Below are positions 8,348 through 17,071 of a stretch of 64,000 bases of DNA, one piece after another. Position numbers and translations under genes: made by a program. The notes under the pieces are model-generated. The model ran no database searches. It was not told the DNA's origin and was given only the letters and a program-made list of their open reading frames with translations. The DNA is from Eikenella glucosivorans (lineage in GTDB: Bacteria; Pseudomonadota; Gammaproteobacteria; Burkholderiales; Neisseriaceae): assembly GCF_016025525.2 (NCBI RefSeq), contig NZ_JACSGR010000007.1, positions 62,001 to 126,000 of the forward strand. The letters are read 5' to 3'. How positions within the stretch are numbered: the first letter of the stretch is position 1; every line of letters begins with the position of its first letter.

Positions 8348-9733
8348 ATGAATGCCGTAGTTTTGGCGGTACTGGTGATGCTGATTTTGTCGGCGGCGCG
8401 GGTACACGTCGTGTTGAGCTTGGTGATCGGCGCATTTGTGGGCGGCTTGGCCGCCGGGCTGCCGCTGGCGGATATTACCGACCCGAACACCCATGAAGTG
8501 GTCAAGCAAGGCGTGATCACCCACTTCCAAACCGGCCTATCCGGCGGGGCGAAGATTGCGCTCTCCTATGCCATGCTGGGCGCGTTTGCCATGGCCATCG
8601 CCCACTCCGGCCTGCCCTATCAGCTCGCCGGCATGGTGGTGCGCAAGATGGGCGGTGAAACCCGCCGCGACCAAATCCCCTCCGCCGTAAACGGCATCAA
8701 ATGGGGGCTGATCGGCGCGCTGCTGCTGATGAGCATCATGAGCCAAAACATCATCCCGATCCACATCGCCTTTATCCCGATGGTGGTGCCGCCGCTGCTT
8801 TTGGTGTTCAACCGCCTGCAAATCGACCGCCGCCTGCTGGCCTGCGTGCTCACCTTCGGCCTGGTGACCACCTATATGTTCCTGCCCTACGGTTTCGGCG
8901 CGATTTTCTTAAACCAAATCCTGCTGGGCAACATCCAAAAGGCCGGTATGGACGTGCAGGGCATCAACGTGATGGAAGCAATGGCCATCCCCGCCGCCGG
9001 TATGCTGGCCGGCCTCCTGCTGGCCTTCGTGCACTACCGCAAACCGCGCCACTACACCAATAATCAGGTAGACTTGAGCGCCGAGCAGGCCGCCGAGCGC
9101 GCGCCGAAAATCTCCACCTACCGCAGCGTGGTAGCGGTTGTGGCGATTGTGGCCTCCTTCGTGGTGCAATTGGTGTATGACGACGCACTGCTCTTGGGCG
9201 CAATGGTGGGCTTCGGCATATTCATGGCCACCGGCGTGGTGCGCCGCCGCGAAGTGGACGGCGTGTTTGACAGCGGCCTGCGCATGATGGCCATGATTGG
9301 CTTCATCATGATTGCCGCGCAGGGCTTCGCCGAAGTGATGCAGGCCACCGGCCAGATCAAACCGCTGGTAGACGCCAGCGCCAGCCTGTTTGCCGGCAGC
9401 AAAGGCATGGCCGCACTGGCCATGTTGGCCGTGGGATTGCTGGTAACCATGGGCATCGGCAGCTCCTTCTCCACTCTGCCCATCATCACCGCCATTTACG
9501 TGCCGCTGTGCGTGGGCATGGGCTTCTCGCCGCTGGCCACCGTGTCCATCATCGGCACCGCCGGCGCGCTGGGCGATGCCGGCTCGCCCGCCTCCGATTC
9601 CACCCTCGGCCCCACCTCCGGCCTGAATGTGGACGGCCAGCACGACCACATCTACGACTCCGTGATCCCCACCTTCATCCACTACAACCTGCCCCTGATG
9701 GCCGCCGGCTGGATTGCCGCCATGGTGTTGTGA
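8348..9733 (+). CDS. NhaC/YuiF-type Na+/H+ antiporter or amino-acid transporter
   Basis: A 461-residue polytopic inner-membrane protein with about 11-12 hydrophobic segments, of the Na+/H+ antiporter (NhaC-like, YuiF) family in the ion-transporter superfamily. Conserved signs are the charged SMSQNIIPIHIAFIP region near residue 134 and GTAGALGDAGSPASDSTLGP near 410, typical of this family. Start 8348 follows AAAGGAGAAAAC; a longer frame from 8315 adds only basic residues. Family members are annotated as antiporters or histidine-type transporters; the real cargo cannot be judged here. Its stop overlaps the slyX start. Confidence 0.82.
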   Translation: MNAVVLAVLVMLILSAARVHVVLSLVIGAFVGGLAAGLPLADITDPNTHEVVKQGVITHFQTGLSGGAKIALSYAMLGAFAMAIAHSGLPYQLAGMVVRKMGGETRRDQIPSAVNGIKWGLIGALLLMSIMSQNIIPIHIAFIPMVVPPLLLVFNRLQIDRRLLACVLTFGLVTTYMFLPYGFGAIFLNQILLGNIQKAGMDVQGINVMEAMAIPAAGMLAGLLLAFVHYRKPRHYTNNQVDLSAEQAAERAPKISTYRSVVAVVAIVASFVVQLVYDDALLLGAMVGFGIFMATGVVRRREVDGVFDSGLRMMAMIGFIMIAAQGFAEVMQATGQIKPLVDASASLFAGSKGMAALAMLAVGLLVTMGIGSSFSTLPIITAIYVPLCVGMGFSPLATVSIIGTAGALGDAGSPASDSTLGPTSGLNVDGQHDHIYDSVIPTFIHYNLPLMAAGWIAAMVL

Positions 9734-9975
9734 TGGCCGGCAGCGCGATGGAACAGGGCGATTTGGCCGCGCGGCTGGATGAATTGGAAATCCAAACCGC
9801 CCTGCAAAACGAGCTGCTCGACAGCCTGAACAGCACCGTTGCCCGATTACAAAAAGATTTGGATTTACAGCAGGCGCAGCTGCGGCTGCTCTATGGCCGC
9901 CTGCAGGAAAAAGACGGCGCGGGCGGGCCAAACCAGCCCTTCAACCCCGCCGCCGAAATCCCGCCGCATTATTGA
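9733..9975 (+). CDS. slyX: SlyX family protein
   Basis: An 80-residue coiled-coil protein whose start ATG shares its first A with the TGA of the transporter (TGATG), so it is translationally coupled. Residues 8-60 form heptads (LAARLDELEIQTALQNELLD) and the C-terminus EIPPHY is the SlyX hallmark. A second in-frame ATG at 9748 is possible. The molecular role of SlyX is unknown; the link with the transporter is positional only. Confidence 0.88.
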   Translation: MAGSAMEQGDLAARLDELEIQTALQNELLDSLNSTVARLQKDLDLQQAQLRLLYGRLQEKDGAGGPNQPFNPAAEIPPHY

Positions 9976-9996
9976 TAACGGCAAGGTGTATCAAGC

Positions 9997-10032
9997 AAAA
10001 GGCTACCTGAAATTTTTTCAGGTAGCCTTTTT
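9997..10032. terminator. DUS inverted-pair terminator between slyX and the DUF2268 gene
   Basis: Facing uptake sequences with a six-T loop, A-rich on the left and T-rich on the right, lie between convergent genes and can terminate both strands. Confidence 0.85.
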
Positions 10033-10056
10033 GTGCAGAGGGCAGCCCGTAAACTG

Positions 10057-10962
10057 CTACGCCGCCCGGCAAAAATCCCCCGCCCCCGCCAAAATCTCCG
10101 CCGTGGGCGCGAAGGTGGCTTCCACAATGCTTTTGCCCGTGGCGGCCAGATAGGCCTGCACCATGTGGTAGCCGTAGGCATAGCCCGCCGCGTAGGGCAG
10201 CCCGACCGGTTGGTGGCCTTGCAGCGCGGCGATTTCATCGCCATACAGATAGGGGGTCATGTCCGCCATGCCGGTCATGCCGAGCCGCGCGGAAATCACG
10301 GGCTTGATTTTCGCCAAGGTGGCGGCATCGGTTTCGCTCACCCACGGACCAATCAGGCCGCTGCCGAATTGTGCCGCCGCAAACGATTCCGCCAGCCCCT
10401 CGCTGACCACCCAGTCGGCCAGCGTGGTTTTGCTGCTCCATTTGGCAAACTGGAAGCGCACGTTGTGGTTGCATTCGTGGGCAATGGCGGCGTGCAGGCG
10501 CGGCAGGGTGTAAGCGTTGGGCAGGATGCTCATCAGGATGTAGCCGGGAATGCCGCCGTCGCCGAGATAGCCTTTGTTCAGCGCAAGCATGCGGCTTTTC
10601 GGGCTGCCGAGCAGGATGGTGAAGGTGTAGTCGCGCACGGGCAGCGGGCGGTATGCGTCCAACAGGGCAAGGCTGGGTTGCACGGTGTCGCGGCAGGTTT
10701 GCCAGAGTTCGTCGCTGCTGATGACAGTAACGGCGGGGCGGTCGGCTTCGGTGATGTCGGCGGGCATCAGGTGCAGCCAGCCCAAGAGCCGCATGGCATC
10801 GAAGCGGCCGGGTTCTTTGGCTTTCAGCGGCATGTTTTGGGTTTGGAATTTCTGCTTGAACGGCCAGAGCACGTTGGCGATGAAGTGGTTTTCCCGCTCG
10901 GTTTCGGGCAGTTCCAGCAGCTCGCGGTATGTTTGGTCGGAACGGATGATGCGGATGTTCAT
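10057..10962 (-). CDS. DUF2268-type putative zinc-dependent protease
   Basis: A 301-residue soluble protein without signal peptide. His162-Glu163-Cys-Asn-His166 matches the HExxH zinc-protease motif, and a downstream SEGLAESFAA (187-196) could supply the third ligand. This layout is that of the YjaZ-like DUF2268 group of predicted proteases. GILLGS and GYLGDGGIPGYI before the motif are also family-like. The start has GGGAAACC upstream. No partner gene is adjacent; substrate and activity are unproven. Confidence 0.75.
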   Translation of the reverse strand: MNIRIIRSDQTYRELLELPETERENHFIANVLWPFKQKFQTQNMPLKAKEPGRFDAMRLLGWLHLMPADITEADRPAVTVISSDELWQTCRDTVQPSLALLDAYRPLPVRDYTFTILLGSPKSRMLALNKGYLGDGGIPGYILMSILPNAYTLPRLHAAIAHECNHNVRFQFAKWSSKTTLADWVVSEGLAESFAAAQFGSGLIGPWVSETDAATLAKIKPVISARLGMTGMADMTPYLYGDEIAALQGHQPVGLPYAAGYAYGYHMVQAYLAATGKSIVEATFAPTAEILAGAGDFCRAA

Positions 10963-11067
10963 GGGGTTTCCCTTTTTTGATCAAGCAGCCTGCACCTGGG
11001 TTTCAGATCATCTGAAAGCGTGGTTCCCACACAAGTGAAAACGAAGCTTCCGCAAAGCTAAAGTAAC

Positions 11068-11134
11068 AGGCTACCTGAAAACCCTCGCAGCTCGTTTTAA
11101 CTGCATTAAAGCTTACGTTTTCAGGTAGCCTTTT
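11068..11134. terminator. Wide DUS inverted pair downstream of cbpM
   Basis: Two facing uptake sequences about 40 bases apart; the loop carries a fragment of the 40-bp repeat family (GCAGCTCGTTTTAACTGC). It lies after the minus-strand cbpA-cbpM pair. Confidence 0.5.
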
Positions 11135-11155
11135 GCTTGCCTGCCAACAAGGGCG

Positions 11156-11449
11156 TCATAGCGGCAAATCGCTGCTTACACCGTCTAAGCGGCCTTTGCG
11201 CAGGGTTTCCAATTCGTCGAGCAATTGCAGAATCAACGCGGTGGCCGGCACGCTGGCCTCGAAGTCGCGGCTGATGCGGCGGGCGCGGCGGATGCGGGCG
11301 AGCTGCCAGCCGCTGAAGCCGGCCTGCTGCGGGCTGCCCTGTATGCTGACGATTTCTTCTTCGATCACGTTCACCACCCAATCGGCATCGCCGTCGCAGG
11401 CGCGCACGATTTCGTTGAAACTGAGTTGGATGTCTGGTTCGCGGTTCAT
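11156..11449 (-). CDS. cbpM: Chaperone modulator CbpM
   Basis: A 97-residue protein of the CbpM family, whose members bind the J-domain of CbpA and inhibit it. The N-terminal FNEIVRACDGDADWVVNVIEEEIV and the following ARIRRARRISRDFEAS are typical. It starts three bases after the cbpA stop, the standard cbpA-cbpM operon. Confidence 0.85.
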   Translation of the reverse strand: MNREPDIQLSFNEIVRACDGDADWVVNVIEEEIVSIQGSPQQAGFSGWQLARIRRARRISRDFEASVPATALILQLLDELETLRKGRLDGVSSDLPL

Positions 11450-11452
11450 GTT

Positions 11453-12427
11453 TTATCCTTTCACGCCGTAGTGTTCGGCCAGCTGCTGCCAGGCGGCGCG
11501 GTCGGCTTCGCTTTGGATTTCGGGCAGCGCGATGTTGATGATGAGGTAGAGGTCGCCGGCTTCTTTGGCGGGAATGCCTTTGCCTTTGAGGCGCAGGTTC
11601 TGGCCGCTACGGCTGTTGGCGGGGATGTTGATGCTGAGCCGGCCGGCGGGGGTGTCGACGGCAGTTTTGCCGCCAAGCGCGGCCACCCAGGGCATCACAT
11701 TGATGCGCTGGTACACGTCTTTGCGGTTTTTCACATACAGCGCATCGCTCTCGCGGAAGCGGATTTTGAGGTAGAGGTCGCCGTGTTCGCCGCCGTTGAA
11801 GCCGGGCAGGCCTTGGCCGCGCAGGCGGATTTGCTGGCCTTCGCTGATGCCTTTGGGGATTTTCACCTGCAGGGTTTTGCGTTCGTAGGCCATTTGGCCG
11901 TCGGCGGTGAGGGTGGGCATGTCGAGGCTGAGCGAGCGCTCGCTGCCGGCATAGGCGGCGGCAATGTCGATGCTCAATTCGGCGTGTTGGTCTTCGCCGG
12001 GGACAGGGCCGGCTTGGCGCTGCTGGCGGCCTGCACCGGCGTGGCCGAAGGCGGAGAAGATGTCGTCGAAACGGAAGTCGCCGCTGCCGAAGGGCTGGCC
12101 GTCGCCGAAGTGGCGGCTGTCGAAATGATAGTATTGCCCGAAGCCTTGACCGGGGTCGAAACCGCCTGCGCCTGCGCCGCCGTGGGCGCTGCCGGCGCGG
12201 CCGAAGGGGTTGGCCAGCATTTCGTCGTATTCGGCACGTTTCTCGGCATCTTTCAGGGTGTTGTAGGCAAGGTTGATTTCGCTGGTTTTCTGGTCGGCAT
12301 CGGGGTCTTTGCTGATGTCGGGGTGGTATTGGCGCACCAGCTTGCGGTAGGCCTTTTTGATGTCGGCCAGGCTGGCGTCTTTGGCCACGCCGAGGATGTC
12401 GTAGTAGTTTTTCTGATTGGCGCTCAT
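11453..12427 (-). CDS. cbpA: DnaJ-like co-chaperone / curved DNA-binding protein CbpA
   Basis: A 324-residue type II J-protein. The J-domain covers residues 7-70 with HPD at 35-37; a Gly/Phe-rich linker (about 73-125) follows, then two beta-rich C-terminal substrate-binding domains. There is no CxxCxGxG zinc region, which separates it from DnaJ. It stimulates DnaK and binds curved DNA in E. coli. It faces hscA across about 200 bases and is followed by its modulator cbpM. Confidence 0.92.
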   Translation of the reverse strand: MSANQKNYYDILGVAKDASLADIKKAYRKLVRQYHPDISKDPDADQKTSEINLAYNTLKDAEKRAEYDEMLANPFGRAGSAHGGAGAGGFDPGQGFGQYYHFDSRHFGDGQPFGSGDFRFDDIFSAFGHAGAGRQQRQAGPVPGEDQHAELSIDIAAAYAGSERSLSLDMPTLTADGQMAYERKTLQVKIPKGISEGQQIRLRGQGLPGFNGGEHGDLYLKIRFRESDALYVKNRKDVYQRINVMPWVAALGGKTAVDTPAGRLSINIPANSRSGQNLRLKGKGIPAKEAGDLYLIINIALPEIQSEADRAAWQQLAEHYGVKG

Positions 12428-12514
12428 AGTGGTAAAGATTCTATAGAATGAATTGGCAAACAGATGGGGCTGAGGGCGAAGAAATCAATATACAAGGCAG
12501 GTTCGGCAGCAGTC

Positions 12515-12546
12515 GAAAGGCTACCTGAATTTTTCAGGTAGCCTTT
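12515..12546. repeat. DUS inverted pair between divergent cbpA and hscA
   Basis: A tight facing pair followed by three T sits between the start codons of two divergent genes. No transcript should end here, so it is more likely an uptake site than a terminator. Confidence 0.7.
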
Positions 12547-12585
12547 ACTCCCACCCGCAATCCCGACCGAATCACTCGGCTAATA

Positions 12586-12594
12586 TGCTAAAAT
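12586..12594 (+). promoter_or_regulatory. Extended -10 promoter of hscA
   Basis: TGCTAAAAT gives an extended -10 box, with transcription expected near 12601, 35 bases before the hscA start. It is nearly the same as the box before secA. It also rules out the longer hscA frame, whose ATG lies within it. Confidence 0.6.
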
Positions 12595-12635
12595 ACGCGC
12601 CATTATTCCCACAACAAATACAGCACACTCCCGCC

Positions 12636-14492
12636 ATGGCTCTCCTGCAAATCGCCGAACCCGGCCTCTCCGCCGCCCCGCACCAACACCGCCTCGCCGT
12701 CGGCATCGACCTAGGCACCACCAACAGCCTCGTCGCCACCGTGAAAAACGGCCACGCCGCCTGCCTGCCGGATGAAAACGGCCGCTTCCTGCTGCCCTCC
12801 GTGGTGCGCTACGGCGCCAACGGCCAAATCACCACCGGGCTCTTGGCGCTGCAAAGCCAAACTGCCGACCCGGCCAACACCATCAGCTCCGCCAAACGCC
12901 TCATCGGCCGCAAGCTCGAAGACATCGACACCAGCCACCTGCCCTACCGCTTCGGCCAATCCGAACAGCTCATCGACCTGCAAACCCGCCAAGGTGCCAA
13001 AACCCCGATCGACGTCTCCGCCGACATCCTGCGCGCGCTCAAAACCCGCGCCGAGCAATCCCTGGGCGGCGAACTGGTGGGCGCCGTCATCACCGTGCCC
13101 GCCTATTTCGACGACGCCCAGCGCCAAGCCACCAAAGACGCCGCCCGCCTCGCCGGGCTGAACGTATTGCGCCTGCTCAACGAGCCCACTGCCGCCGCCA
13201 TCGCCTACGGGCTCGACAACGCCGCCGAAGGCACCTTCGTGGTATACGACCTCGGCGGCGGCACCTTTGACGTATCCATATTGCAGCTCTCCAAAGGCCT
13301 GTTTGAAGTGAAGGCCACCGGCGGCAACTCCGCGCTCGGCGGCGACGATTTCGACCACCGCATGCTGTGCCACCTCATCGAAATCAACCGCCTCTCCATC
13401 ACCAACGCCCAAGACAGCCGCCTGCTGCTCAGCCTCGTGCGCCACGCCAAAGAAGAGCTCAGCAGGCTACCTGAAAGCCGCATCCAAGCCGTATTGAGCG
13501 ACGGCACACAAATCGACACCACCCTCACCCGCGCCCAATTCCACGCCCTCACCCAGCACCTCGTGGCGCAAACCCTCGTACCCGTGAAGCAGGCGCTGAA
13601 AGATGCCGGCTTGAGCAAGGCAGACATCAACGGCGTGATCATGGTGGGCGGCGCCACCCGCATGCTGCACGTGCAGCAGGCCGTGGCCAACTTCTTCGGC
13701 CAAACCCCGCTCAACAACCTCGACCCCGACCAAGTGGTTGCGCTGGGCGCCGCCATGCAGGCCGACGTGCTCGCCGGCAACAAGCGCGACAGCGACTGGC
13801 TGCTGCTCGACGTTACCCCCCTCTCCCTCGGCCTCGAAACCTACGGCGGACTGGCCGAAAAAATCATCCCGCGCAACAGCACCCTGCCCACCGCCCGCGC
13901 CCAAGAATTCACCACCTTCAAAGACGGCCAAACCGCCATGACCATCCACGTGGTGCAAGGCGAACGCGAGCTCGTGGCCGACTGCCGCAGCCTCGCCAAA
14001 TTCACCCTGCGCGGCATTCCGCCCATGGTGGCCGGCGCCGCCCGCATCCGCGTTACCTTCCAAATCGACGCCGACGGCCTGCTCTCCGTGTCCGCCCGCG
14101 AGCAAACCACCGGCGTGCAGGCGCAAATCGAAGTGAAACCCTCCTACGGCCTCAGCGACGAAACCATCACCCAAATGCTCACCGACAGTATTCAAAATGC
14201 CGGCGGCGACGCTGCCGCCCGCGCCCGAGCCGAGGCCGTGGTGGAAGCCGAAAGCCTGATCGGCGCCGTCGAAGCCGCGCTCGAACTCGACGGCGACCTG
14301 CTCGATGAAAGCAGCCTCGCCGCCATCCACGCCGAAATCGCCACCCTGCAAACCCAACTCGCACAAGCCGATGCTGCCGCCATCCGCCACGCCACCGCCA
14401 GCCTCGCCGAACACACCGACGACTTCGCCGCCAAACGCATGGATCGCAACATCCAGCGCGCCCTGGCCGGGCAGAACGTGAACGATATCTAA
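12636..14492 (+). CDS. hscA: Hsp70 chaperone HscA for Fe-S cluster assembly
   Basis: A 618-residue Hsp70 whose N-terminus [10 protein letters not shown] matches the HscA family closely, fixing the start at 12636. ATPase signatures: DLGTTNSL (25-32), [12 protein letters not shown] (about 202-213) and [10 protein letters not shown] (about 334-343). HscA helps transfer [2Fe-2S] clusters from IscU with HscB; neither iscU nor hscB is in this window. Residues 277-280 (RLPE) are encoded by a full uptake sequence inside the ATPase domain. Confidence 0.95.
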   Translation: MALLQIAEPGLSAAPHQHRLAVGIDLGTTNSLVATVKNGHAACLPDENGRFLLPSVVRYGANGQITTGLLALQSQTADPANTISSAKRLIGRKLEDIDTSHLPYRFGQSEQLIDLQTRQGAKTPIDVSADILRALKTRAEQSLGGELVGAVITVPAYFDDAQRQATKDAARLAGLNVLRLLNEPTAAAIAYGLDNAAEGTFVVYDLGGGTFDVSILQLSKGLFEVKATGGNSALGGDDFDHRMLCHLIEINRLSITNAQDSRLLLSLVRHAKEELSRLPESRIQAVLSDGTQIDTTLTRAQFHALTQHLVAQTLVPVKQALKDAGLSKADINGVIMVGGATRMLHVQQAVANFFGQTPLNNLDPDQVVALGAAMQADVLAGNKRDSDWLLLDVTPLSLGLETYGGLAEKIIPRNSTLPTARAQEFTTFKDGQTAMTIHVVQGERELVADCRSLAKFTLRGIPPMVAGAARIRVTFQIDADGLLSVSAREQTTGVQAQIEVKPSYGLSDETITQMLTDSIQNAGGDAAARARAEAVVEAESLIGAVEAALELDGDLLDESSLAAIHAEIATLQTQLAQADAAAIRHATASLAEHTDDFAAKRMDRNIQRALAGQNVNDI

Positions 14493-14517
14493 GCCGCCCG
14501 CATTTGCCGTGCAGAGA

Positions 14518-14560
14518 AAATTTCAGGTAGCCTCTTCCCTTCTGAGGCTACCTGAAAACG
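14518..14560 (+). terminator. DUS inverted pair after hscA
   Basis: Facing uptake sequences with a 13-base loop follow the hscA stop; the T run is weak. Confidence 0.55.
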
Positions 14561-14618
14561 AAATAGCAACAATCATATAAAGCCACCACGCCAGCAAAGT
14601 TAAATCCCGTATCCCCGC

Positions 14619-14791
14619 TTGCCGCCCGCCGCCGGATTTGCTACCATCCGCAGCGCATTAAGAGTTGGGATTCCATGCCAACCTGCCCGCCCGAACGGCG
14701 CGTAAGGTGGACGGCCGAGTTAAGGCCGATGTGGCTCCGTCTGAAACACCAGGCCGGGCAATCCGCATTCCCGCCCGGCGCGGGATTTTTT
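14619..14791 (+). promoter_or_regulatory. Candidate structured leader RNA or small RNA with promoter and terminator
   Basis: TTGCCG (14619-14624) and TACCAT (14642-14647) are 17 bases apart. The predicted RNA has a GTTGG/CCAAC hairpin (about 14663-14682), a GGCC/GGCC hairpin near 14714-14728, and ends in a GC-rich stem followed by ATTTTTT (14785-14791). Two exclusive stems are possible at the end: CCCGC/GCGGG (14770-14784) next to the T run, or GCCGGGC (14753-14759) with GCCCGGC (14773-14779). That is the layout of an attenuator. I cannot match it to a known riboswitch family. metK, a common SAM-riboswitch target in other bacteria, lies 1 kb downstream. Confidence 0.5.
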
Positions 14792-14831
14792 GTGCCTCAT
14801 ACTCATCTATTTCTCCTTTTAGGAATCAATC

Positions 14832-15755
14832 ATGTTGCCTCTATGCGCCAGAATCGTGACAGCCTTTATCCCAAATCAAACATTGCGACATCAGATTAGA
14901 GATATCCTTTTAGGAAGAAATAATTGGGAAATACGCAAACCTCTTAACTTACAAGAAGAAGAGGGGTTCGGCTGGCTTACAGAGGTTATGCCGAGGTTGC
15001 CGCTTCACGAGTTAGTAAAGAACTATTCTGCTATTGGAGAACTTCTTGCAATATTGAGACCATATGACTGTATTGGTGTAGAAAAAATTAGAACGGGCAA
15101 TAAGAATGACGGTGGTTATGTCATGCTTAACCCCAATGATGCAGAAAAAATTGCTTATAGTTTCGGGGTGTCTCCCGAAAGCCCTTGGGATTTAGAAATG
15201 GCTGAAAAAGGGCTTAAGGTATATCAATACGATGGCACAATTGATACTCCTCCTGATCTCCATTCAAATTTATTTTTTCATAAAAACAATATATCCGCAC
15301 CATCCAATTCAACGGAGCACACCAAGAATATCGGCCAAATCTTTAATGATCTAAACCATCAGAACGAACAAAATATTATTTTACAAATTGATATAGAAGG
15401 AGCCGAATGGAGTGTATTCGAAGAACTACAAGAAGATGAAATTTTAAAATTTAGTCAAATTATTATCGAATGGCATGACTTAACACCTCTTGATCCCGAG
15501 TTCCAACGGCGCTTAGAAATTTTGCGCAAAGTATCCAAAACCCACACCCCTATCCATGTCCATATGAACAATTACGGCCTTGAACGGAATACTCGTGCCG
15601 GAATGTTATTTTATGCCGATGCTTTTGAAGTTTCATATGTACGAACGAAAGACTTTAATTTCAAACCAAACCTTGAATTTTATCCAACACCTTTAGACAA
15701 CCCTTGCAATCCAAAATGGCCTGACATTCCTATCGGAAAATGGTCTGAAAAATAA
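14832..15755 (+). CDS. FkbM-like methyltransferase, AT-rich
   Basis: A 307-residue protein whose QIDIEGAEWSVFEEL (about residues 186-200) is the FkbM/Methyltransf_21 signature; the upstream DGGYVML and SFGVS blocks fit the SAM-binding fold. Such enzymes often methylate surface sugars or glycolipids, but the substrate is unknown. The gene is far richer in A/T than hscA before and metK after, so it was probably acquired. TCCTTTTA occurs just before this gene and again just before metK, as if the gene had been inserted between the leader RNA and metK. Confidence 0.75.
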   Translation: MLPLCARIVTAFIPNQTLRHQIRDILLGRNNWEIRKPLNLQEEEGFGWLTEVMPRLPLHELVKNYSAIGELLAILRPYDCIGVEKIRTGNKNDGGYVMLNPNDAEKIAYSFGVSPESPWDLEMAEKGLKVYQYDGTIDTPPDLHSNLFFHKNNISAPSNSTEHTKNIGQIFNDLNHQNEQNIILQIDIEGAEWSVFEELQEDEILKFSQIIIEWHDLTPLDPEFQRRLEILRKVSKTHTPIHVHMNNYGLERNTRAGMLFYADAFEVSYVRTKDFNFKPNLEFYPTPLDNPCNPKWPDIPIGKWSEK

Positions 15756-15760
15756 TCCTT

Positions 15761-15766
15761 TATAAT
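15761..15766 (+). promoter_or_regulatory. Possible -10 box for metK
   Basis: TATAAT lies 37 bases before metK, just after the FkbM-like gene; no good -35 is seen. It could give metK a promoter independent of the upstream leader RNA. Confidence 0.35.
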
Positions 15767-15802
15767 ATTCTTCAATCCTTTTAAAACTTTCGAAAGCAAA
15801 TC

Positions 15803-16972
15803 ATGAGCGAATACCTCTTCACCTCCGAATCCGTATCCGAAGGCCATCCCGACAAAGTGGCCGACCAGGTGTCCGATGCCATCCTCGATGCCGTATTGGC
15901 GCAAGACCCTACTGCCCGCGTGGCCGCCGAAACGCTGGTGAACACCGGATTGTGTGTGCTCGCCGGCGAAATCACCACCACGGCGCATGTCGATTACATC
16001 AAAGTGGCGCGCGAAACCATCGCCCAAATCGGCTACAACGCCTCCGAGCTCGGTTTCGATGCCAACGGTTGCGCCGTGGGCGTGTATTATGACCAACAAT
16101 CGCCCGACATCGCCCAAGGTGTGAACGAAGGCGAAGGTCTGGATTTAAACCAAGGCGCCGGCGACCAAGGCCTGATGTTCGGCTACGCCTGCGACGAAAC
16201 CCCCACCCTGATGCCCTTTGCCATCTACTACAGCCACCGCCTGATGCAGCGCCAAAGCGAAGTGCGCAAAAGCGGCCTATTGCCCTGGCTTCGCCCCGAT
16301 GCCAAAGCGCAAATCACCGCCGTGTATGACAGCGAAACCGGCAAAGTGAAACGCATCGACACCGTCGTGCTTTCCACCCAGCACAGCCCCGACATCAGCC
16401 ACGACGAGCTGAGCCGCGCCGTGATCGAGCACATCATCAAGCCCGTGCTGCCGCCCGAAATGCTCACCGAGGGCACCAAATACCTGATCAACCCCACCGG
16501 CCGTTTCGTGATCGGCGGGCCGCAGGGCGACTGCGGGCTCACCGGCCGCAAGATTATTGTGGACACCTACGGCGGCGCAGCCCCGCACGGCGGCGGCGCC
16601 TTCTCCGGCAAAGACCCGAGCAAGGTAGACCGCTCCGCCGCCTACGCCTGCCGCTATGTGGCGAAAAACATCGTGGCCGCCGGCCTGGCCACCCAATGCC
16701 AAATCCAAGTGTCCTACGCCATCGGCATCGCTGAGCCCACCTCCATCGCCATCGACACCTTCGGCACCGGCAAAATCAGCGAGGAAAAGCTCATCGCCAT
16801 CGTGCGCGAACACTTCGACCTGCGCCCCAAAGGCATCGTGCAGATGCTTGACCTGTTGCGTCCCATCTATAGCAAAACCGCCGCCTACGGCCATTTCGGC
16901 CGCGAAGAGCCCGAATTCACCTGGGAGCGCACCGATAAGGCCGCAGCATTGAGGGCGGCCGCCGGCTTGTAA
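15803..16972 (+). CDS. metK: S-adenosylmethionine synthetase
   Basis: A 389-residue MetK, normal length, which joins methionine and ATP to make SAM in the cytoplasm. Motifs: N-terminal [29 protein letters not shown] from about residue 118 (methionine/ATP loop) and the phosphate-binding [16 protein letters not shown] at about 262-277. Start MSEYLFTSE is standard. It is followed by a DUS-pair terminator. Confidence 0.97.
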   Translation: MSEYLFTSESVSEGHPDKVADQVSDAILDAVLAQDPTARVAAETLVNTGLCVLAGEITTTAHVDYIKVARETIAQIGYNASELGFDANGCAVGVYYDQQSPDIAQGVNEGEGLDLNQGAGDQGLMFGYACDETPTLMPFAIYYSHRLMQRQSEVRKSGLLPWLRPDAKAQITAVYDSETGKVKRIDTVVLSTQHSPDISHDELSRAVIEHIIKPVLPPEMLTEGTKYLINPTGRFVIGGPQGDCGLTGRKIIVDTYGGAAPHGGGAFSGKDPSKVDRSAAYACRYVAKNIVAAGLATQCQIQVSYAIGIAEPTSIAIDTFGTGKISEEKLIAIVREHFDLRPKGIVQMLDLLRPIYSKTAAYGHFGREEPEFTWERTDKAAALRAAAGL

Positions 16973-17005
16973 GCCCGTTTGCAAGACAAGTTTGCCAAAC
17001 AGATT

Positions 17006-17052
17006 AGAGGCTACCTGAAACGAGCAAAGCCAGTTTTCAGGTAGCCTCTTTT
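17006..17052. terminator. DUS inverted-pair terminator after metK
   Basis: Facing uptake sequences and a T run lie between metK and the convergent oxidoreductase gene. Confidence 0.75.
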
Positions 17053-17071
17053 GTATGGTCGTTCAGCAAAG

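Larger units (their letters stand above)
14493..14831. other. Intergenic stretch between hscA and the FkbM-like gene
   Basis: Holds a DUS inverted pair at 14518-14560 and the candidate leader RNA at 14619-14791. A short open frame (14675-14899) runs out of frame into the next gene and is not credible. Confidence 0.6.

Noticed and set aside
12585..12635. Longer HscA starting at 12585
   Set aside because: That ATG lies in the -10 box; the HscA family begins exactly at MALLQ (12636).
14832..15755. FkbM-like gene as part of a capsule or glycan locus
   Set aside because: No glycosyltransferase, flippase or polymerase gene is nearby; it is a lone gene between hscA and metK.
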